A stretch of 35,549 bases of DNA from Alkalilimnicola ehrlichii (GTDB lineage: Bacteria; Pseudomonadota; Gammaproteobacteria; Nitrococcales; AK92): contig NZ_NFZV01000035.1 in NCBI RefSeq assembly GCF_003399765.1, positions 1 through 35,549 of the forward strand. Direction: 5' to 3'. A program made the position numbers and the translations under genes. This document shows positions 22,403-32,428 of this stretch, piece by piece; the stretch's first letter is position 1; every line of letters begins with the position of its first letter. The notes beneath the pieces are model-generated. The model made no database searches. It worked only from the letters and a program-made list of their open reading frames with translations, and had not been told where the DNA came from.

Positions 22403-24319
22403 CTAATCTTCGACCGCCTGCAGGGCTTCCAGTTCTTCCTGCTTTTCCAACCACTCGGCTTCCAGTGCTTCTTGCCGCGGCTTCAGCTCAGCCTGGCGCG
22501 CAAGCAGCTCGCTCAGGCGCGCTTTATTCTCCGACTCATAGAGAGCCGGCTCGGCTAAGGCCTGTTCCAGCTCATCGAGCGTGCCCGCCAAGTTCGCGAT
22601 CTCACGGTCTAAACGTTCAAGATGTTTACGCAACGGCGCCAAGCGTTTCCGCCTTTCGGCTTCCTGCCGTTTTTGCTCTTTTCGTTCCGCCGCGCTGCGC
22701 CCGCTTCCCCCGGCCGGCTCCGCCTGTCGGGAGGCACTGGCCGTTTGCGCGCGACGCTCCACCAACCACGCATGATAATCGTCCAAATCTCCAGCAAACG
22801 GGCTAACGCGGCCACCGGAGACCAGCCAGAACTCGTCTGTCGTCGTCGCAAGCAGATGGCGATCGTGCGACACCACGATCAAAGCGCCTTCGAAGCTCTG
22901 AAGTGCTACCGTAAGTGCATGCCGCATTTCCAGATCGAGGTGGTTAGTCGGCTCGTCGAGCAACAACAGGTTCGGCCGCTGCCAAACCAGTAAAGCCAGC
23001 ACTAAGCGGGCTTTCTCGCCACCGGAAAACGGCCCGACCGGCGCATCGACCTGCTCGCCTTGAAAACCGAAACTACCGAGAAAATCGCGCAGGCTCTGTT
23101 CCGCTGTGCGTTCGTCTAAACGCTGCAAATGGAGCAGCGGACTGGCATGGTCATCGAGCTGCTCCAACTGGTGCTGGGCAAAATACCCGACGACAACGCC
23201 CTGACTAAAGGTACGCTTCCCCGCAACCACATCCAACTCGCCCGCCAAGAGTTTTACCAGCGTCGACTTACCGGCACCGTTAGGGCCGAGCAAAGCAATC
23301 CGGTCGCCGGGGCGGAGACTGAAAGAAACGCCTTTCAGTACCGGTTCGGTACCGTAACCGACACTGACCTCATCCACCGTTAAGATAGGATTGCCCGCCC
23401 TCGGCGGCTCGCGAAACTCAAAATGAAACGGCGAGTCGACATGCGCCGGCGTCAGCTTTTCCATCCGCGCCAGCGCTTTCACCCGACTCTGTGCCTGTTT
23501 GGCCTTAGTCGCTTTGGCGCGAAAACGGTCGATGAACTGCTGCAAATGCGCGATTTCTCGCTGTTGTTTCTCGTACAAAGCTTGCTGCTGCGCAAGCTTC
23601 GCAGCACGCTGCTCTTCGAAGGCGCTGTAATTACCGCGGTAGAAAACTAGCCGCTGTTGGTCTACATGCACAATGCCTTCGACGACCGCGTCGAGGAAGT
23701 CTCGGTCGTGGGAAATCAGCAGCAAAGTTCCCGGGTAGGCGCGGAGCCACTGCTCCAACCAAAGCACCGCTTCTAAGTCCAAATGGTTGGTGGGTTCGTC
23801 GAGCAGCAATAGATCCGAGCGGCACATTAAAGCTTGCGCCAAGTTCAGCCGCATACGCCAGCCGCCGGAAAAGTGCTTTACCGGTAAAGACAATTGTTCG
23901 GGCGTAAAGCCGAGGCCATGCAAAAGCTCAGCCGCCCGCGCATGCGCGCTATAGCCGTCGATAGCGTCCAAAGCACCGTGCAACTCGGCAATTCGGTGCC
24001 CGTCCTCCGCCGTTTCGGCTGCGCTAAGGGCCTGTTGTAATTCGCGCAGCTCGCGGTCGCCATCCATCGTAAAATCCAGCGCACTACGCTCAAGCGCCGG
24101 CGTCTCCTGCATGACGTGAGCAATAACCCAGGTTGCCGGTAGTTCGACTTCGCCGGCATCGGCCTGTAACTCTCCGCGCAGTAGTGCAAACAGGCTGGAC
24201 TTACCGCTGCCATTGGCGCCGATAATGCCGAATTTCTGTCCGGCATGGACCGTCAGCTCGCTGTTTTCTAGCAGTGGCAACGCGCCACGATAAAAGGTGA
24301 GATTACGCAAAGATATCAT
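22403..24319 (-). CDS. yheS: ABC-F ATPase, YheS type
   Basis: A 638-residue protein (E. coli YheS is 637) with two ABC domains: Walker A GANGSGKSS and GPNGAGKST, signatures FSGGW and FSGGE, and two LLLDEPTNHLDLE motifs. The interdomain linker (about 235-305, with FRAKATKAKQAQSR) is the ribosomal P-site tRNA-contacting segment of ABC-F translation factors. A charged coiled coil forms the last 100 residues. ABC-F proteins rescue or adjust stalled ribosomes rather than transport solutes; there is no membrane domain. First gene of the yheS-flavoprotein-truC set. Confidence 0.95.
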   Translation of the reverse strand: MISLRNLTFYRGALPLLENSELTVHAGQKFGIIGANGSGKSSLFALLRGELQADAGEVELPATWVIAHVMQETPALERSALDFTMDGDRELRELQQALSAAETAEDGHRIAELHGALDAIDGYSAHARAAELLHGLGFTPEQLSLPVKHFSGGWRMRLNLAQALMCRSDLLLLDEPTNHLDLEAVLWLEQWLRAYPGTLLLISHDRDFLDAVVEGIVHVDQQRLVFYRGNYSAFEEQRAAKLAQQQALYEKQQREIAHLQQFIDRFRAKATKAKQAQSRVKALARMEKLTPAHVDSPFHFEFREPPRAGNPILTVDEVSVGYGTEPVLKGVSFSLRPGDRIALLGPNGAGKSTLVKLLAGELDVVAGKRTFSQGVVVGYFAQHQLEQLDDHASPLLHLQRLDERTAEQSLRDFLGSFGFQGEQVDAPVGPFSGGEKARLVLALLVWQRPNLLLLDEPTNHLDLEMRHALTVALQSFEGALIVVSHDRHLLATTTDEFWLVSGGRVSPFAGDLDDYHAWLVERRAQTASASRQAEPAGGSGRSAAERKEQKRQEAERRKRLAPLRKHLERLDREIANLAGTLDELEQALAEPALYESENKARLSELLARQAELKPRQEALEAEWLEKQEELEALQAVED

Positions 24320-24430
24320 GGCGGTGAAGTCTATCAGGCCAGTGGGACGGAAACACTGAAAATTTCCTCATCCTTCTCCGACCAGACCAAGCCGCGCAGC
24401 GCAGCGGCAAGAGCGTTGTTCGGTATTTAC

Positions 24431-24742
24431 TTAACGCTCGGGCGCGGCCCGCCCGCAGGACCAACAAGCGGCGAACTGTCCCTCGACCAGTTCGCCGCAG
24501 CCGGAGCACCGCCAATCGCTGCCACCGGGAGCCTCTAGAATATCGGCGACAAGACGCCGAGCCAGCTCATAGTCCTCATCGTCGCTGACCCAGACCTCCG
24601 GCCAACACTCATTCAAAGGAAGTTCGCCGGCCGCACCGCCTAGATAGGCATTCCGTAACACTGCCGGAATCCCGTGCTGTTCGAGAACCGCATGAATGTG
24701 ACCGGCAAGCAGAATATCCGCAGCTTGATAGACGCGTTTCAT
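24431..24742 (-). CDS. DUF2007 protein with C-terminal zinc ribbon
   Basis: A 103-residue protein. Residues 1-72 match the DUF2007 pattern (KRVYQAADILLAGHIHAVLEQHGIPAVLRN...EVWVSDDEDYELARRLV), a ferredoxin-like fold sometimes called a putative signal-transducing domain. The tail adds a four-cysteine ribbon (Cys79, 82, 93, 96). Function unknown. It starts three bases after the MAPEG gene stop, so it is translationally coupled. A 7-bp inverted repeat (24411-24439) overlaps its stop codon. Confidence 0.85.
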   Translation of the reverse strand: MKRVYQAADILLAGHIHAVLEQHGIPAVLRNAYLGGAAGELPLNECWPEVWVSDDEDYELARRLVADILEAPGGSDWRCSGCGELVEGQFAACWSCGRAAPER

Positions 24743-24745
24743 TCC

Positions 24746-25120
24746 CTAAGCCGCTACGAAGAACAACGCGATAACGCAAATCAACGCCGCAAACCAAATC
24801 AGGCTCCGCAAGGTAGGCTTATCGAATATGTAGAGCAAACCGTACACGATACGCAGAATCACGAAAGTCACAGCAAGCGTATTGACCGTTCCTTGAGCCG
24901 CATCCAACTGATGGGCGATGATGACGGCGGCTGCAAACAACGGTAAAGCTTCAAACGTATTATGCTGCACCCAATCGGCGCGCTTCCGCCACCCCTCCAA
25001 GCCAGCCAGAAATGTTCTCGGTGTGCGATTATTGAAGCCGCTAGCACCCGCCTTGGCCGCTATCGCGAAGGCGTATGGCAACAAACCGACAATCAAAACA
25101 CACCAGTAAGCTATGGTCAT
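24746..25120 (-). CDS. MAPEG family membrane protein
   Basis: A 124-residue four-helix membrane protein of the MAPEG type (glutathione/eicosanoid metabolism family). Seen: NNRTPRTFLAGLEGWRKRADWVQHNTFEALPLFAAAVIIAHQL, with the conserved Arg and the N-x-FE segment, then LRIVYGLLYIFDKPTLRSLIW. Bacterial members are mostly uncharacterised. An excellent GGAGG lies before the ATG. First of a two-gene operon with the DUF2007 protein; divergent from the DUF815 ATPase gene. Confidence 0.9.
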   Translation of the reverse strand: MTIAYWCVLIVGLLPYAFAIAAKAGASGFNNRTPRTFLAGLEGWRKRADWVQHNTFEALPLFAAAVIIAHQLDAAQGTVNTLAVTFVILRIVYGLLYIFDKPTLRSLIWFAALICVIALFFVAA

Positions 25121-25215
25121 TCTTATCCTCCAATAAAGACAACATTACCTATGTTCTTAAATTTTTGTTAAGCAACCGACTCACCTCGTGAAGGGAACGC
25201 CGACTGCGATTTTGC

Positions 25216-25221
25216 TACTAT
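25216..25221 (+). promoter_or_regulatory. Extended -10 element before the DUF815 gene
   Basis: TGC-TACTAT, the same extended -10 sequence as before the GNAT gene at 7083-7091. No good -35 is seen, as is common with extended -10 promoters. Confidence 0.45.
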
Positions 25222-25252
25222 CGCGGCCAAGACGGTATTGGAGCAAGTACTT

Positions 25253-26134
25253 GTGGACAGCACAAAACTCAATCATCTTGTCAGCCGGGCCGAGGATTTA
25301 CTATCGCGGCTGGAAAGTATTCTCCCGCCTGCTCCTGCAAGCATAGACTGGTCTGCTCCCGCTTTCAGGTGGGAACCGCGACGAAGCGGCGGGTTCTTGC
25401 GCGCTATCCCCCGCCCCCACCGCATCCGACTGAGCGAACTACACAATATCGAGCGGCAGAAAACGCTGTTGGACCGAAACACACGGCAGTTTCTCGCCGG
25501 TCTTCCAGCCAATAACGCTCTGCTATGGGGTTCCCGCGGCACCGGCAAGTCGTCGCTCGTCAAAGCCTTGCTAACCGAATATAGCGAACGGGGACTGCGA
25601 GTCATTGAAGTAGATAAGCAGCACTTGGTCGAACTTCCGGTCATTATCGACCTTCTGGAAAAACGGCCCGAGCGCTTTATTTTGTTCTGCGACGACCTCT
25701 CCTTCGAAGCCGACGACCCCAGCTACAAGACGCTGAAAGCGATACTGGACGGCTCGTTGAGCGCCGCGCCCGACAATGTGCTGATTTACGCAACGTCGAA
25801 CCGCCGCCATCTGTTGCCGGAGTACATGGCCGATAACGAGCAGACTCGAATCTACGAGGGCGAGATTCATCACGGCGAAGCCGTCGAAGAGAAAATCTCC
25901 TTATCGGAGCGTTTCGGGCTGTGGGTATCCTTTTATCCGTTCGATCAGGATGCCTATCTGGATATCGTGTTCGGCTGGCTGGAACGGCTCGGAGTGGAAA
26001 CGCAACAAGCAGGCGCTGAGATCCGGGCCGAGGCGCTGCGTTTCGCGCTGGCCCGCGGCTCCCGCAGCGGACGGGTAGCCTGGCAATTCGCGCGCGATTG
26101 GGCGGGAAGGACGGCGCTGACCGGCGCCGAGTAG
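25253..26134 (+). CDS. DUF815 family ATPase
   Basis: A 293-residue AAA-type ATPase. Walker A is GSRGTGKSS, Walker B is FILFCDDLSFE, and the sensor-like segment is VLIYATSNRRHLLPEYMADNE; this set is typical of DUF815. The function of the family is unknown. I chose GTG at 25253 (GGAG nine bases before); TTG at 25238 would add five residues. Monocistronic, convergent with purL, with a strong hairpin between them. Confidence 0.9.
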   Translation: MDSTKLNHLVSRAEDLLSRLESILPPAPASIDWSAPAFRWEPRRSGGFLRAIPRPHRIRLSELHNIERQKTLLDRNTRQFLAGLPANNALLWGSRGTGKSSLVKALLTEYSERGLRVIEVDKQHLVELPVIIDLLEKRPERFILFCDDLSFEADDPSYKTLKAILDGSLSAAPDNVLIYATSNRRHLLPEYMADNEQTRIYEGEIHHGEAVEEKISLSERFGLWVSFYPFDQDAYLDIVFGWLERLGVETQQAGAEIRAEALRFALARGSRSGRVAWQFARDWAGRTALTGAE

Positions 26135-26138
26135 GCAC

Positions 26139-26163
26139 GGCGGGGCGGCAACGCCACCCCGCC
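26139..26163. terminator. GC-rich hairpin between convergent DUF815 and purL genes
   Basis: GGCGGGG-C-GGC (26139-26149) pairs with GCC-A-CCCCGCC (26153-26163) around a three-base loop with one mismatch. It can fold in transcripts from both strands. There is no U-tract on either side. Confidence 0.6.
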
Positions 26164-26175
26164 TGCGTTCAAGCC

Positions 26176-29100
26176 TTAGCCGATCCACACCCGAGCGTTG
26201 CGGAACAAGCGCAACCACGGGCCATCCTCCGCCCACTCGTCCGGACACCAGGAATGCTGTACCGCCCGGAACACCCGCTCCGGGTGCGGCATCATGATGG
26301 TGAAACGGCCGTCGGTATTAGTCAGCCCCGTAATGCCTAAGGGCGAACCGTTAGGGTTGAAGGGGTACTGACTCGCTTCACGCCCGTAGTGGTCGACATA
26401 ACGCAGACTCACCTGCCCGGCCGCCAGGGCTTTACGCGGCCCGGCGTCGCCGTCGAACTCAGCTCGCCCTTCGCCATGCGCTACCGCGATCGGCATCCGA
26501 GAGCCTTCCATTCCAGCGAGGAAAAGCGACGGCGACGGCAAAACCTCAACCATCGACAAACGGGCTTCGAATTGCTCCGAACGATTGCGGACGAAGCGCG
26601 GCCATAGTTCAGTACCAGGAATCAGCTCCCGCAGATTCGATAACATCTGGCAGCCGTTGCATACGCCTAAGCCAAAGCTATCGCCACGATTAAAAAACGC
26701 TTCGAACTCGTCGCGTGCCCGCGGATTGAACAGAACCGATTTAGCCCACCCGCCGCCGGCACCCAACACGTCGCCGTAGGAGAATCCGCCGCAAGCGACC
26801 AAGCCGGCGAAATCGCCTAACTTGACGCGCCCGGCGATGATATCGCTCATGTGCACATCGTGCGCCTCGAATCCTGAGCGATCGAAGGCCGCTGCCATCT
26901 CGACTTGGCCGTTGACGCCTTGCTCTCGCAGCACGGCTACACGAGGCTTGGCACCGCTATTAACATACGGTGCCGTCACATCCTCGGTAGGATCGAAACT
27001 CAAGCTGGCGTGCAACCCCGGATCGTTGGCGTCTAGCAGAGCGTCGAATTCCTCCTGCGCACAGTCGGAGTTATCGCGCAGAGCCTGCATCCGGTAACTG
27101 GTTTCGCCCCATGCCCGCTGCAGATCGACTCGGGCTTCGTTGAGCAACTCGACCTGGTGCTGCCGTATAATCAAGCGATCGTCGTCGCGCAAAGCGCCGA
27201 TAACATGAGTGTGATACTTCAATCCCGCAGCCGCGAAACGCTCCAGCACGGTGTCGCGGTCTTCGCGCCGCACCTGCAACACAGCCCCCAGTTCCTCGGC
27301 AAATAAGGCCGGCAGCGGCTCGCCCAACTGATCGAGGTTAACATCCAGGCCGACGTGACCGGCAAACGCCATTTCCGCCAAGGTGGTAAACAAACCGCCA
27401 TCGGAGCGGTCATGGTAAGCCAGGAGAAGTCCATCCCGATTCAGCGACTGTACCGTGTTGAAAAACCGTACCAGAGCCTCGGGGTCGTCTAGATCGGCCG
27501 GATGATGGCCGATCTGACCGTACACTTGGGTGAGTGCGCTCGCACCCAAGCGAGTTTCCCCCTTACCGAGATCGATCAGAATCAACTCGCTCTCGCCCCG
27601 GTCGCGCCGTAAGGCGGGCGTCAGGGTGCGGCGGGCGTCCTCCACCGGAGCAAAGGCCGACACGATCAAGGATAACGGCGAGGTAACGCTCTTCGCCTCC
27701 TTGCCCTCCTGCCAAACGGTTTTCATGGACAAGGAGTCTTTACCGACCGGGATCGCAACGCCTAGGCGCGGACACAACTCCATGCCGACGGCCTTCACCG
27801 TATCGAACAAAGTTGCATCCTCGCCGCCGTGCCCGGTCGCCGCCATCCAATTGGCGGATAAGTTCACCTTACGGAGATCGCTAATCGACGCCGCTGCCAG
27901 ATTGGTCAGCGCCTCGCCGACGGCCATACGACCGGAGGCCGGGCCGTGCAGAACGGCGGCAGGGGTTCGCTCCCCCATCGCCATAGCTTCGCCCGCATAG
28001 CCGCGATAATCGGCCACCGTCACCGCACAATCGGCAACCGGCACTTGCCAAGGGCCGACCATCTGGTCGCGCGCCACCATACCGCCGACGGTACGATCGC
28101 CGATGGTAATCAGGAAGCTCTTATTCGCCACTGTCGGCAAGCGCAGCACACGATAAGCCGCATCCCGCAAATCGATGGCCGTAAAGTCGATTTCCGGCTT
28201 ATCAAACGTTTTGTGGCTGACGTCCCGCAGCATTTTCGGCGGTTTACCGAGCAAAAGCTCCATCGGCAAATCCACGGGCGTGTTGTCGAAGTGCCCGTCG
28301 CCCAGTACCAATTGCCGGTCCTCGGTCGCCTCGCCGATGATGGCGTACGGACACCGCTCTCGCTCGCAAAGCGCGGCAAACTGCTCGACGCGGTCCGCAG
28401 CCAGCGCCAGCACGTAACGCTCCTGCGACTCGTTACACCAAATCTGCATCGGCGACATGCTCGGATCGTCGCTCGGCACGGCGCGTAGTTCGAGCTTGCC
28501 GCCGCGCCGACTGTCGTCGAGGATCTCCGGCACGGCATTGGACAGGCCGCCCGCGCCGACATCGTGAATGGAAACGATCGGGTTATCCTCGCCCAAGGCC
28601 CAGCAAGCATCGATTACCTGCTGACAACGTCGCTCCATCTCCGGATTGCTACGCTGAACCGAGGCGAAATCGAGCTCCTCGTCGCCCTCGCCACTGGCAA
28701 CCGACGACGCCGCACCGCCGCCGAGGCCGATCAGCATCGCCGGGCCTCCCAGGACGACGACCGGCGAGCGGCTCGGTACCACGCCTTTCTCGACGTGCTG
28801 AGCGCGAATGTTGCCGACACCGCCGGCAATCATGATCGGCTTGTGGTAACCGCGCACCTCTTCGCCTTCCGGGCCCGGCACACGCTGCTCGTAGGCCCGG
28901 AAGTAACCCAGCAGATTGGGACGGCCGAATTCATTGTTATAGGCGGCAGCGCCGATCGGCCCGTCCAGCATAATTTGCAGCGGCGAGGCAATGCGCGCGG
29001 GCTTGCCGTAATCCTCTTCCCACGGTTGTACCCATTCCGGAATCCGCAGGTTCGATACGGAAAAGCCCACTAAGCCGGCCTTTGGCTTTGCCCCGCGGCC

Positions 29101-30069
29101 GGTTGCGCCTTCGTCGCGGATCTCGCCGCCGGCACCGGTTGCGGCCCCCGGCGCCGGCGAAATAGCCGTGGGGTGATTATGGGTTTCCACCTTCATCACC
29201 AGGTGAACCGCTTCTTGCCGACTGCCATAAACTCCCGTGCGCGGGTCGGCGAAGAAACGTGCGGCTTCGCTCCCTTCGGCGACTGCGGCGTTGTCCGCGT
29301 AGGCCGATAAAACACCCTCGGGACGGCTGTTATACGTGTTGCGAATCATCGCAAACAGCGATTTATCCTGCGGCTCGCCGTCGATGATCCAGTCGGCGTT
29401 AAAAATCTTGTGCCGACAATGCTCGGAGTTGGCCTGCGCGAACATCATCAATTCGACATCCGTCGGATTGCGTCCAAGCTGGCGATAACTTTCCGCGAGG
29501 TAATCGATCTCGTCCTCGGCTAAGGCAAGACCAAGTTCTCGGTCGGCCTGCTCTAACGCCGTCCGGCCACCGCCGAGTAAATCAATCGACGCCACCGGCG
29601 CGGGCGCTGCCTGGCTAAAGAGCCCTTCGACACCGCCGGCATCGCTCCACACAACTTCGGTCATCCGGTCATGCAAAAGCGCTTTAATGGCCACGAGCTG
29701 TTGTTCGCTCAGCTGATCGGTAACGCCTTGCAGGCAATAAGCCACACCTCGCTCGATGCGCCGAATGCCGTTTAAGCCGCAATTACGCGCGATATCGGTG
29801 GCTTTGGTCGACCACGGCGACAACGTCCCGGGGCGCGGCGTCACTAGAAGCTTAAGGCCTGAGCCGGCTTGCGCCGGCAAGTTCGGGCCGTAGTCGAGCA
29901 AGCGATCCAATACCTTTTGCTCGTCGGCGGTTAAGGCTCGCTCCAGATCGACAAAGTGATGATATTCGCTACCGATCGCTTCGATCTCAGGGGCAATCGC
30001 TTGCGCAGCGGCAAGTAACTTTTGCAGGCGAAATTCGGAAAGGGCGGGCTTACCACGTAGGCGTAGCAT
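26176..30069 (-). CDS. purL: Phosphoribosylformylglycinamidine synthase
   Basis: A 1297-residue large-type PurL (E. coli 1295) that converts FGAR and glutamine to FGAM in purine synthesis. It has the N-terminal domain, two FGAM synthetase halves ([20 protein letters not shown] with [12 protein letters not shown]), and a C-terminal class I glutamine amidotransferase with the nucleophile in GVCNGCQML and the His in PHPERVFR. The start [13 protein letters not shown] at 30069 is the family start; the frame is open 48 codons further but runs into bamC. It follows bamC by 70 bases on the same strand. Confidence 0.96.
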   Translation of the reverse strand: MLRLRGKPALSEFRLQKLLAAAQAIAPEIEAIGSEYHHFVDLERALTADEQKVLDRLLDYGPNLPAQAGSGLKLLVTPRPGTLSPWSTKATDIARNCGLNGIRRIERGVAYCLQGVTDQLSEQQLVAIKALLHDRMTEVVWSDAGGVEGLFSQAAPAPVASIDLLGGGRTALEQADRELGLALAEDEIDYLAESYRQLGRNPTDVELMMFAQANSEHCRHKIFNADWIIDGEPQDKSLFAMIRNTYNSRPEGVLSAYADNAAVAEGSEAARFFADPRTGVYGSRQEAVHLVMKVETHNHPTAISPAPGAATGAGGEIRDEGATGRGAKPKAGLVGFSVSNLRIPEWVQPWEEDYGKPARIASPLQIMLDGPIGAAAYNNEFGRPNLLGYFRAYEQRVPGPEGEEVRGYHKPIMIAGGVGNIRAQHVEKGVVPSRSPVVVLGGPAMLIGLGGGAASSVASGEGDEELDFASVQRSNPEMERRCQQVIDACWALGEDNPIVSIHDVGAGGLSNAVPEILDDSRRGGKLELRAVPSDDPSMSPMQIWCNESQERYVLALAADRVEQFAALCERERCPYAIIGEATEDRQLVLGDGHFDNTPVDLPMELLLGKPPKMLRDVSHKTFDKPEIDFTAIDLRDAAYRVLRLPTVANKSFLITIGDRTVGGMVARDQMVGPWQVPVADCAVTVADYRGYAGEAMAMGERTPAAVLHGPASGRMAVGEALTNLAAASISDLRKVNLSANWMAATGHGGEDATLFDTVKAVGMELCPRLGVAIPVGKDSLSMKTVWQEGKEAKSVTSPLSLIVSAFAPVEDARRTLTPALRRDRGESELILIDLGKGETRLGASALTQVYGQIGHHPADLDDPEALVRFFNTVQSLNRDGLLLAYHDRSDGGLFTTLAEMAFAGHVGLDVNLDQLGEPLPALFAEELGAVLQVRREDRDTVLERFAAAGLKYHTHVIGALRDDDRLIIRQHQVELLNEARVDLQRAWGETSYRMQALRDNSDCAQEEFDALLDANDPGLHASLSFDPTEDVTAPYVNSGAKPRVAVLREQGVNGQVEMAAAFDRSGFEAHDVHMSDIIAGRVKLGDFAGLVACGGFSYGDVLGAGGGWAKSVLFNPRARDEFEAFFNRGDSFGLGVCNGCQMLSNLRELIPGTELWPRFVRNRSEQFEARLSMVEVLPSPSLFLAGMEGSRMPIAVAHGEGRAEFDGDAGPRKALAAGQVSLRYVDHYGREASQYPFNPNGSPLGITGLTNTDGRFTIMMPHPERVFRAVQHSWCPDEWAEDGPWLRLFRNARVWIG

Positions 30070-30139
30070 GGTTTCTCGTAACCTGACTAGTAAAAGCGAA
30101 GCGCACGGCGGGGCGCGACCCCACCGCACACGGGAATCG

Positions 30140-30736
30140 TTAGCGCAGATGTTCCTGTAGCAGGACCAATATGCGCTCGGAGATTTCGGGTTCGGCGTAC
30201 TCGCCGTCTTCATCGCTTACGAAGACCTGAGTCCGCCTTCCGTCGCGGGAGAGGTTGACCACATAGGGTCGCAGGCTATCGGGTTCCTCACTGCGCCAAA
30301 AGGCGAGAAAACTGAAGAAACCGCGCTCGCGCTGGCCTTCTTCCGCCCGCACATCATACCGGATGTAATAAGCGCCGGCACTGCGATCGCGATCCTCGAC
30401 CGTAAATCCGGCTCGATCGAGTGCTGTGCCAACTTGGCGCCACGCTTCGAAGAAGCCTTCCTCGATCACCAACATAGGCGCTTCGCCGGGGCCGTCGGCA
30501 AGCTTGGAGCGTGTCTCCTGCTCTGCCGCCAAACCGTTCTCCGGCGGCATCGATTCAGGTTGCGCTAAACCCGGTCGTTCAGCCGCGTCGCGTTCCGGCG
30601 CCAACACGGGCGGCTGCTGTAAGCGCTCGGCACGCTCCTGAGCCGGGTCCGGGTCGCCCCGGAACACACCGCACCCGCTCGCCAGGCTTATACCTAAAAT
30701 CGCCACTATGCCAAGCGCGTATCGCACGTGCCTCAC
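30140..30736 (-). CDS. bamC: Short BamC-like lipoprotein
   Basis: A 198-residue lipoprotein with lipobox ending SGC (Cys22), a Pro/Glu-rich unstructured linker (about 26-85), and a single helix-grip-like domain ([40 protein letters not shown]...). E. coli BamC is 344 residues with two such domains, so this is a short form. BamC is part of the outer-membrane barrel assembly machine. Immediately downstream of dapA, as in E. coli. The start is GTG, one base after the dapA stop (30736) or nine bases later (30727). Confidence 0.85.
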   Translation of the reverse strand: MRHVRYALGIVAILGISLASGCGVFRGDPDPAQERAERLQQPPVLAPERDAAERPGLAQPESMPPENGLAAEQETRSKLADGPGEAPMLVIEEGFFEAWRQVGTALDRAGFTVEDRDRSAGAYYIRYDVRAEEGQRERGFFSFLAFWRSEEPDSLRPYVVNLSRDGRRTQVFVSDEDGEYAEPEISERILVLLQEHLR

Positions 30737-30737
30737 C

Positions 30738-31613
30738 TCAAAGAACTCCAGCCAGTTTCATCGCCTGACGAACCGTCTCATGATGCTGCTCGGGCAGCGG
30801 CGTCATCGGCAAGCGGATCCCCGGCCCCATCAGCCCCAATTCGGCAACGGCCCATTTGACCGGAATGGGGTTGGACTCGACGAACATCGCTTTATGCAAC
30901 GCGGCCAACTGCGCATCGATGCGCTCCGCCTCTTGGATATCGCCGCGCATCGCCGCGGCACATAAGTCATGCATCAATTTCGGCGCAACGTTCGCCGTAA
31001 CGGAAACGATACCTTTACCGCCCTGCATGATGATTTCGCGACCGATAGCGTCGTCACCGCTGTAAACATCGAGCTTATCGCCACAGCGCTCGATGACTTC
31101 GCGCGCACGCTGCACCGTGCCGTACGCTTCTTTCACGCCGACGATATTCGGCACGTCCGCTAAGCGCTGTACGGTTTCCGGCAATAGATCGCAGGCCGTA
31201 CGCCCAGGCACATTGTAAAGAATCTGGGGAATAGGCACCGCATCGGCAATAGCCTTGTAGTGCTGGTACAAGCCTTCCTGAGTCGGCTTGTTGTAGTACG
31301 GCGTTACCAAGAGCACCGCATCGCAACCGCCTTCCATCGCGTAGCGCGTCAGTTTAATAGCTTCCCAGGTCGAGTTAGCGCCGGTACCGCCGATCACGGG
31401 GATACGGCCGCGCGCATACTCGGCGGTGCGACGCATCACCTCGAAGTGCTCGTCGTAATCGAGCGTAGCCGACTCGCCGGTAGTACCGACGGCTACGATA
31501 GCGTCGGTACCATTATCGACATGGAACTCAACCAAACGCTCAAGCGCTGGGTAATCGACCTCGCCGTCACTGTCCATTGGCGTGACCAGGGCGACCATGC
31601 TGCCGTGGAACAT
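30738..31613 (-). CDS. dapA: 4-hydroxy-tetrahydrodipicolinate synthase
   Basis: A 291-residue enzyme condensing pyruvate and aspartate semialdehyde in lysine and diaminopimelate synthesis. The Schiff-base lysine lies in GVKEAYG, the catalytic Tyr in ILYNVPGRTACD, and the TTGE segment (VGTTGESATL) is intact. The ATG at 31613 has GGAG nine bases before; a GTG 15 bases upstream has no room for a Shine-Dalgarno. First gene of dapA-bamC(-purL), driven by the promoter at 31650-31678. Confidence 0.96.
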   Translation of the reverse strand: MFHGSMVALVTPMDSDGEVDYPALERLVEFHVDNGTDAIVAVGTTGESATLDYDEHFEVMRRTAEYARGRIPVIGGTGANSTWEAIKLTRYAMEGGCDAVLLVTPYYNKPTQEGLYQHYKAIADAVPIPQILYNVPGRTACDLLPETVQRLADVPNIVGVKEAYGTVQRAREVIERCGDKLDVYSGDDAIGREIIMQGGKGIVSVTANVAPKLMHDLCAAAMRGDIQEAERIDAQLAALHKAMFVESNPIPVKWAVAELGLMGPGIRLPMTPLPEQHHETVRQAMKLAGVL

Positions 31614-31649
31614 CGTCTTCGTCTCCACCCCATTGAAAACAATGGCTGC

Positions 31650-31678
31650 ATACTACTTGCGCGCCCCACAACTGACAA
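31650..31678 (-). promoter_or_regulatory. dapA promoter
   Basis: Minus-strand TTGTCA (31678-31673), 17-base spacer, TAGTAT (31655-31650). The predicted start of transcription near 31643 falls in a 6-bp inverted repeat, CCATTG-AAAA-CAATGG (31630-31645), which could be an operator or a 5'-end hairpin. Confidence 0.6.
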
Positions 31679-31759
31679 GCGAGCAAAGAAAACAGCTTCC
31701 CCTGCTCCGACCCCACTTAGGCAGTAGGGTTCACACAAATCGCAGCGACACCGGTTCAT

Positions 31760-31767
31760 GCTACACT
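31760..31767 (+). promoter_or_regulatory. Extended -10 of the gcvR-bcp-phoH transcript
   Basis: TG-C-TACACT ending at 31767, about 50 bases upstream of the gcvR ATG. The -35 is weak. Confidence 0.4.
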
Positions 31768-31819
31768 GGCCAGCTTACCTCATACATCCCAAAACCAAGG
31801 CCGGGCGAGATAGGTCACG

Positions 31820-32350
31820 ATGCAAAATTTGTTAGTGGTTACGGCTCTCGGCGAAGATCGCCCAGGAATCGTTGACGAGTTGTCGCGCGTCATTGTCGAT
31901 AGCGGCTGCAACATCGAAAACAGCCGTATGACCGTACTCGGCAGCGACTTTGCGGTCATCATGCTCGTCTCGGGACGCTGGAACGAACTCGCGAAACTCG
32001 AAAGCAGCTTGCCGCAGGCAGGCAGGCGCCTTGGCTTGCTACTCAACACAAAGCGTACCGACGCCCCGACGCGGCGCGGCGATTTATTGGCCTACGCAGT
32101 AGAGGTCATCTCCGTCGATCATCCGGGCATCGTTCATCAGCTATCCAACTTTTTCGCCAAGCGCAGCATTAACATTCGCGACTTATCGACGGCGAGCTAT
32201 GCAGCGGCACACACCGGCACGCCGATGTTTTCGGTACTGATGACGATCGACGTACCCGCCAACACGCATATCGCCACGTTGCGGGAAGAATTCATGGACT
32301 TCTGCGATCGCCTCAACCTCGACGCGATTATGGAACCGGTTAAGTCATAA
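31820..32350 (+). CDS. gcvR: Glycine cleavage system regulator GcvR-like, two ACT domains
   Basis: A 176-residue protein with two ACT domains: LLVVTALGEDRPGIVDELSRVI (N-terminal) and VEVISVDHPGIVHQLSNFFAKRSINIRDL (C-terminal). GcvR in E. coli binds GcvA and makes it repress the glycine cleavage genes when glycine is low. No gcvA is in the window. Upstream is the divergent dapA, downstream bcp: the same neighbours as in E. coli. Confidence 0.9.
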   Translation: MQNLLVVTALGEDRPGIVDELSRVIVDSGCNIENSRMTVLGSDFAVIMLVSGRWNELAKLESSLPQAGRRLGLLLNTKRTDAPTRRGDLLAYAVEVISVDHPGIVHQLSNFFAKRSINIRDLSTASYAAAHTGTPMFSVLMTIDVPANTHIATLREEFMDFCDRLNLDAIMEPVKS

Positions 32351-32428
32351 GCAGTCGCGCGAATACCCGCTAGCGACGCAACGCCCCACACCTCCAGCGG
32401 TTTGTTTACGACAAAAGCGAGAGCGACG

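Noticed and set aside
24411-24439. GAGCGTT/AACGCTC inverted repeat at the end of the DUF2007 gene
   Set aside because: A 15-base loop and no U-tract make it a poor terminator; it could be chance.
30070-30213. 48-codon N-terminal extension of PurL
   Set aside because: It overlaps the bamC coding end, and [13 protein letters not shown] is the normal family start.
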